Below, one piece after another: positions 60,237-64,000 of a stretch of 64,000 nt of DNA (positions are counted from its first letter, which is position 1; every line of letters starts with the position of its first letter). The stretch covers positions 124,001 to 188,000 of the forward strand of contig JAPWFG010000020.1 of NCBI GenBank assembly GCA_028015205.1. The letters are read 5' to 3'. The translations under genes and the position numbers were made by a program. This DNA is from Mytilisepta virgata. Taxonomy: Eukaryota; Mollusca; Bivalvia; Mytilida; Mytilidae. The notes under the pieces were generated by a model that was not told where the DNA came from, did no database searches, and saw only the letters and a program-made list of their open reading frames with translations.

Positions 60237-62502
60237 TGTCTGGTATCCTTCTATGTTATATTCTCCATAACAGCAAAATTTTAAGCACTCATTGTTTTAT
60301 GAAATTGTATTAAATACAATGTACGCATCCAAATGAACCACAAATCTGACAATAAAACTTTTAGAAGTTGATGTACATCAAGTTAACATAAAATAGGTCA
60401 AAGGTGTCTACATCTGCCAATAATTTGTCATTCTTTTAAAATGTATTCTATGATCTATACCTATGTAAATAAAACTGACAGCCTTAAACATATTATGAAA
60501 TATTATAATAATAATAATAATAATAAGACAATGATGGTTTTTAGTGAACAACAGTCTAGATAGGTTGTAGAGGGAAGTGTTAGGTATTTCTGCTGCCAGT
60601 CTGACATTCTTTGATCCACAGACAATTGTACCAATATGAAAGTAAAACAGAAGGATTATAATGTAAATCTTGTGATTTTTACAATATAAACCCATAATGT
60701 TTTATATGCAATGAAGTAAGCTTAATTAGGGATAAAACTTTGCAATCGTGTTAGTATTGACTTTTCTAGGCTTAATCGTCACCAGGTCTTTTAATTCGTC
60801 TTTCCCCAGCCCAACTTTTGTGAATTTCATAAATGTCTGTATATAGTTCGTATCATTCTACAAAATAATAGTAAACCAATTGAAAAATATTACTTTCACA
60901 CGAATAGTTTAATTGCAACATTTAGTTTCCTTTGGTAAACTGATAAAAAAGATAATATGCAGCCCATAAAACATCTGTGATTCAGTACATTCAGTGTTAT
61001 TTTCTGATTAATTTTCAGGTAGTAATGTATTGTTGTCTCATTATGCGCTAACTAAGTAATTAATATTTTATTATTGTGTTACATCATTCATCTTTAATGG
61101 ACATTTAAATTGACAATACATGTTTACCAATAAATTAATAAAGAATTAGATTCAGCAATTACACACTCCAATGGCAGGAAGTAGTGATGATGTAAATCTA
61201 TACAGAGAATATGAACAGAGCTTTTACACCATAGAGTAAAAACTATAGCAACTTGATTAGACTTACTGATATTGCATTTCAACTTTTATCAGTCGCATTG
61301 CATTTAGTGTCAACAACTGCCTTTCTTTAGAAATTGAAAAGGATGAAACGTTCAATTTACAATGTTATTTCTACAGATTAAGTTTTTCTTGTAATGGTGG
61401 GTTGTTGGCGTATTTATTCGTCATTAAGAAATACATGTATATTAATCGAAGCATCAATTATTCAAGTTCTCTATAGAATAAAATGTGTGCGGTCTTAAAG
61501 TGTTTTATGCAGACTATAACTGTTTGTATGTTGCTTTAACTAATACCTGTCTTGTCGAATTTACAGCTTTTTAAAAGAAACATAAACGCGATGCCATAAG
61601 TCACAATATTTCAAGTAATTATAAGGCTCTGATGATTGAATATTCCAGACATAATCTCCATATATCCAAGATATTGAGTGTTCCGTGGCATTTCTGCCAA
61701 AACCATTAAGCAAACAATGCCAAAAGAATCTCAGACTAATGAAATGTGTGTGTCCCTGTGATTTGCGAACTTGATATTTTTAGGCTGAAAGCAAAGTAGT
61801 TACATTTTCAAAAACATATAATATATATAACGAAAATCATAACCTCTATATATATTTGCTGTTAAAAATGAATGAATGTGTGGTACACGTGTAACAGATA
61901 ACATCGCATTCGTATCTAAGAATAGTCGTGTAACCTTCATTTTTTAAATTAAGAACAAGATTCCTAGTATAAGTAATTATTTGGTGGCATAAGAAGACAA
62001 TAAAGCATCGTTCATCGAATAACGCTCAAATTCTATTCTTTGATCCGTTTTCATGGAAAACCGGAGAATATACATTAATATTAAACACGGAAATTGTTAG
62101 ACAACTGTTATCATTTCAAAAACAAAATTAAAAATAAACTTCAGTCCATATCAAATTTCAAATTTAGGGCGTAAACGATTTCGATTTCAATATAACAATT
62201 GAATATCCTTTCTGAAATTACATTCCCATTACAGAACAAAATTGATTTTCTGCCCATCACATCTATAGTGAACAAAAACATGATATAAGTTTCAGGTTTC
62301 AAACTTTCAATTAGCTACCAGTAAGGTAATCGAAGTTCTGATCAAATTTTATGTAAACTCATGGGAATTTAAAATCTATCAGACAATTTGATTTACATAG
62401 GATAAAAATCTGATTTGAGTGTATGCGTATATCTGAAGGGGAAATAATAAAAAAAGAGAGTCTTTCAAAGTGTTTTAATGGAAAACGAGAATTAGTTTTA
62501 AT
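60237..62502. other. Intergenic DNA right of gene B
   Basis: The left edge should contain the gene B promoter. A (TAA/ATA)n microsatellite lies at 60505-60525. A possible small exon at 61171-61235 is listed separately. Nothing else is supported. Confidence 0.4.
61171..61235 (+). CDS. Possible small first exon (weak)
   Basis: ATG followed by MAGSSDDVNLYREYEQSFYT reads as ordinary protein and ends at a weak donor (GA|GTAAAA), or else at a stop four bases later. There is no partner exon in view. It may be chance. Confidence 0.2.
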
Positions 62503-62614
62503 ATGTACTCTACGGGACTTTGCATATTGTTTTCTTTGGTTATTAGCCTAGTGACCATTGAAGCTAATGGTGATCAGATACCACCTCAATGCGATATCAA
62601 CAGCAATGCAAACA
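62503..62614 (+). CDS. Signal-peptide first exon of a secreted protein (partial gene)
   Basis: An ATG opens 37 codons plus one base, ending at a GTATGT donor (phase 1). The peptide has a classical signal sequence, MYSTGLCILFSLVISLVTIE, with a likely cleavage near 'IEA-NG', then DQIPPQCDINSNAN as the mature N-terminus. No following exon is recognisable up to 64000, so the gene probably continues beyond the window. Family unknown. Confidence 0.6.
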
Positions 62615-63284
62615 GTATGTACCATTTATTCTTAGAATGCGTATTATTTTTTTTAGAAATATAAAATATGAAACAATATTAAACCCTGACGTACTAAGGA
62701 ACAACATTGGATTTTTACGCCGGCAAGGGCGGGGGGAGGGGGAGGGGGGAGGTGTAAAAAATGGTTCAAAATTTGCCGCAACCAAAACGGCTCCAAAAGT
62801 GTTATGAAAAACTTAGTAATCTGGAGAAGAAAGAAAGAATTTATCCTAAGGGGTAAATGGAATTATCATTTCGAATGGTTGACTTTGTTAAGGGAAATAA
62901 CTCATTAAAATGAATGTGTCAAAATGTTTGTCGTATTGTGAAAAAAATAGAACACTTTCTCGGAGAACGTTACTAAAATGGTCTTAAATATAAATAATCT
63001 AGATAAAAGAAATCCATTGTTTATGCATAACTGTACAACAAATAATAACAAAAGCAAGAGGAAAATATGACGTGGTACTGACGAGAATCTGTTATTAATT
63101 ATGTCTTGGCAAATTAAAAGTCAAACTTTTAGAAATAAGTACACCAAGTAGTGCAACTGTAGTAAGAAATATGATTATTTACTGCAATGTTTACTTGATA
63201 ATTTTAATAATTTGAAGAAAATGTCTTATCCATACACACAAAATAAAAACAATTTTTAGTATTTGATTCACTTTAAGTAAAGTC
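62615..63284. other. Noncoding DNA after the signal-peptide exon
   Basis: Intronic if the gene continues rightward. It has a G-rich stretch at about 62727-62755. No further exon was supported. Confidence 0.4.
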
Positions 63285-63480
63285 AACAAATACCAAAGGG
63301 ATATTCGAAGGAGGGGAAAATCGAAACAACTGACAAACTCCGGAGAACAAGGAAGACAAGACCAAAATAATACATGCACTACAGTTAAAAACTAAAAACA
63401 TATAAACAACATGGACACCACCAAAAAACCGGGGGTAGACTCGGGTGCTCCGGAAGAGTAAGCAGTCTCTTCTTCCTGGA
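63285..63480 (-). repeat. Retroelement 3' tail fragment
   Basis: It matches 48380-48540 ('accaaagggatattcgaag', 'ctccggagaacaaggaagac') and continues into 'tcgggtgctccggaagagta' followed by 'agcagt', which matches the tail of the RT fragment at 34555-34590. It links the two tail fragments to the RT family. Confidence 0.7.
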
Positions 63481-64000
63481 GGACATCCGCTATGCTGCCC
63501 GTGTCAAATCGACGAGGAAGTGAAATTTTGAATATCTTGTATGAAAACCTTTGTTTTACTATTGAGATGTTTAAAACAAACAATCGATTCCAATGTAAGA
63601 GGGATATGATTTTAAAACAAAACCATTCTCCAAACATTGGCATCAAAAGTCTGCCTCAAACGTAAAATGAATCAGAACATACTACTTAATTCCAAGTTAT
63701 TTTCAATCTAACCTTTTTGCACCACATTGTTTAGCCTACCTTCCCTGCCCACCCATAGTTGTCTCATAATTAATTTATTTGCAGTATGCGGACTTGTTTC
63801 ATATATATACATTTATGTACTAAGTCCGCAATCACGAATAGGCACAAGTTAAGAATATAATTATTGCATGGTTGAAAATATATACATGTAGTTTGAAATA
63901 TCAGAGAAAATACAAATTTACTGCCATGTCCTCTTTTTTATATTTCATTTACAAAATTCCCAAATTAGCGATCACAAAAAAATAAAAGAATAATAAAGAT
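63481..64000. other. Noncoding DNA at the right edge
   Basis: No supported exon or repeat. Confidence 0.4.

Overview
Eukaryotic, AT-rich, intron-containing DNA. GT-AG introns, low gene density, dispersed repeats opening with GCTCACCTG and (GTC)n runs, and several decayed retroelements point to a bivalve mollusc, most likely a mussel-like (mytilid) genome. The organism call is inference from repeat types and gene style, not from a marker gene.

Layout. 1-7.6 kb: noncoding, with a dispersed repeat, a tRNA-derived SINE (minus strand) and a block of degenerate ~200-bp tandem repeats. 7.63-8.85 kb: a single-exon immunity-related GTPase (IRG-like), plus strand. 9.1-14.6 kb: repeats. 16.84-32.95 kb: gene A, plus strand, six exons, predicted 3199 aa, with a 9-kb last exon. 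33-42 kb: intergenic retroelement debris (RT C-terminal fragments, a LINE remnant and a GATATC palindrome array). 42.42-60.24 kb: gene B, minus strand, six exons, predicted 2050 aa, with a 5.6-kb last exon. Its introns hold a Penelope-like element, a LINE remnant and tandem repeats. 62.5 kb: an isolated signal-peptide exon that probably starts a secreted-protein gene running off the right edge.

The main discovery is the convergent pair A and B. Every exon boundary can be placed by eye with matching phases (0,1,1,0,2 in both genes), and both reading frames close exactly. Both proteins have a short cytoplasmic N-terminus with a tyrosine-rich G-[YF]-[YF]-R-Y-Y motif, one membrane span preceded by basic residues (type II topology), a small linker, a SEA module split over three exons, and a giant cysteine-free low-complexity ectodomain. 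B keeps a canonical SEA autocleavage site (G|SIIV) and has a Ser/Thr-rich mucin-like tail. A has a degenerate SEA without the G|S site and an Asn/Thr-rich tail packed with N-glycosylation sequons. They look like paralogous type II transmembrane SEA-mucins that diverged in cleavage and glycan chemistry. Gene B also has two candidate first exons, one of which resembles exon 1 of gene A.
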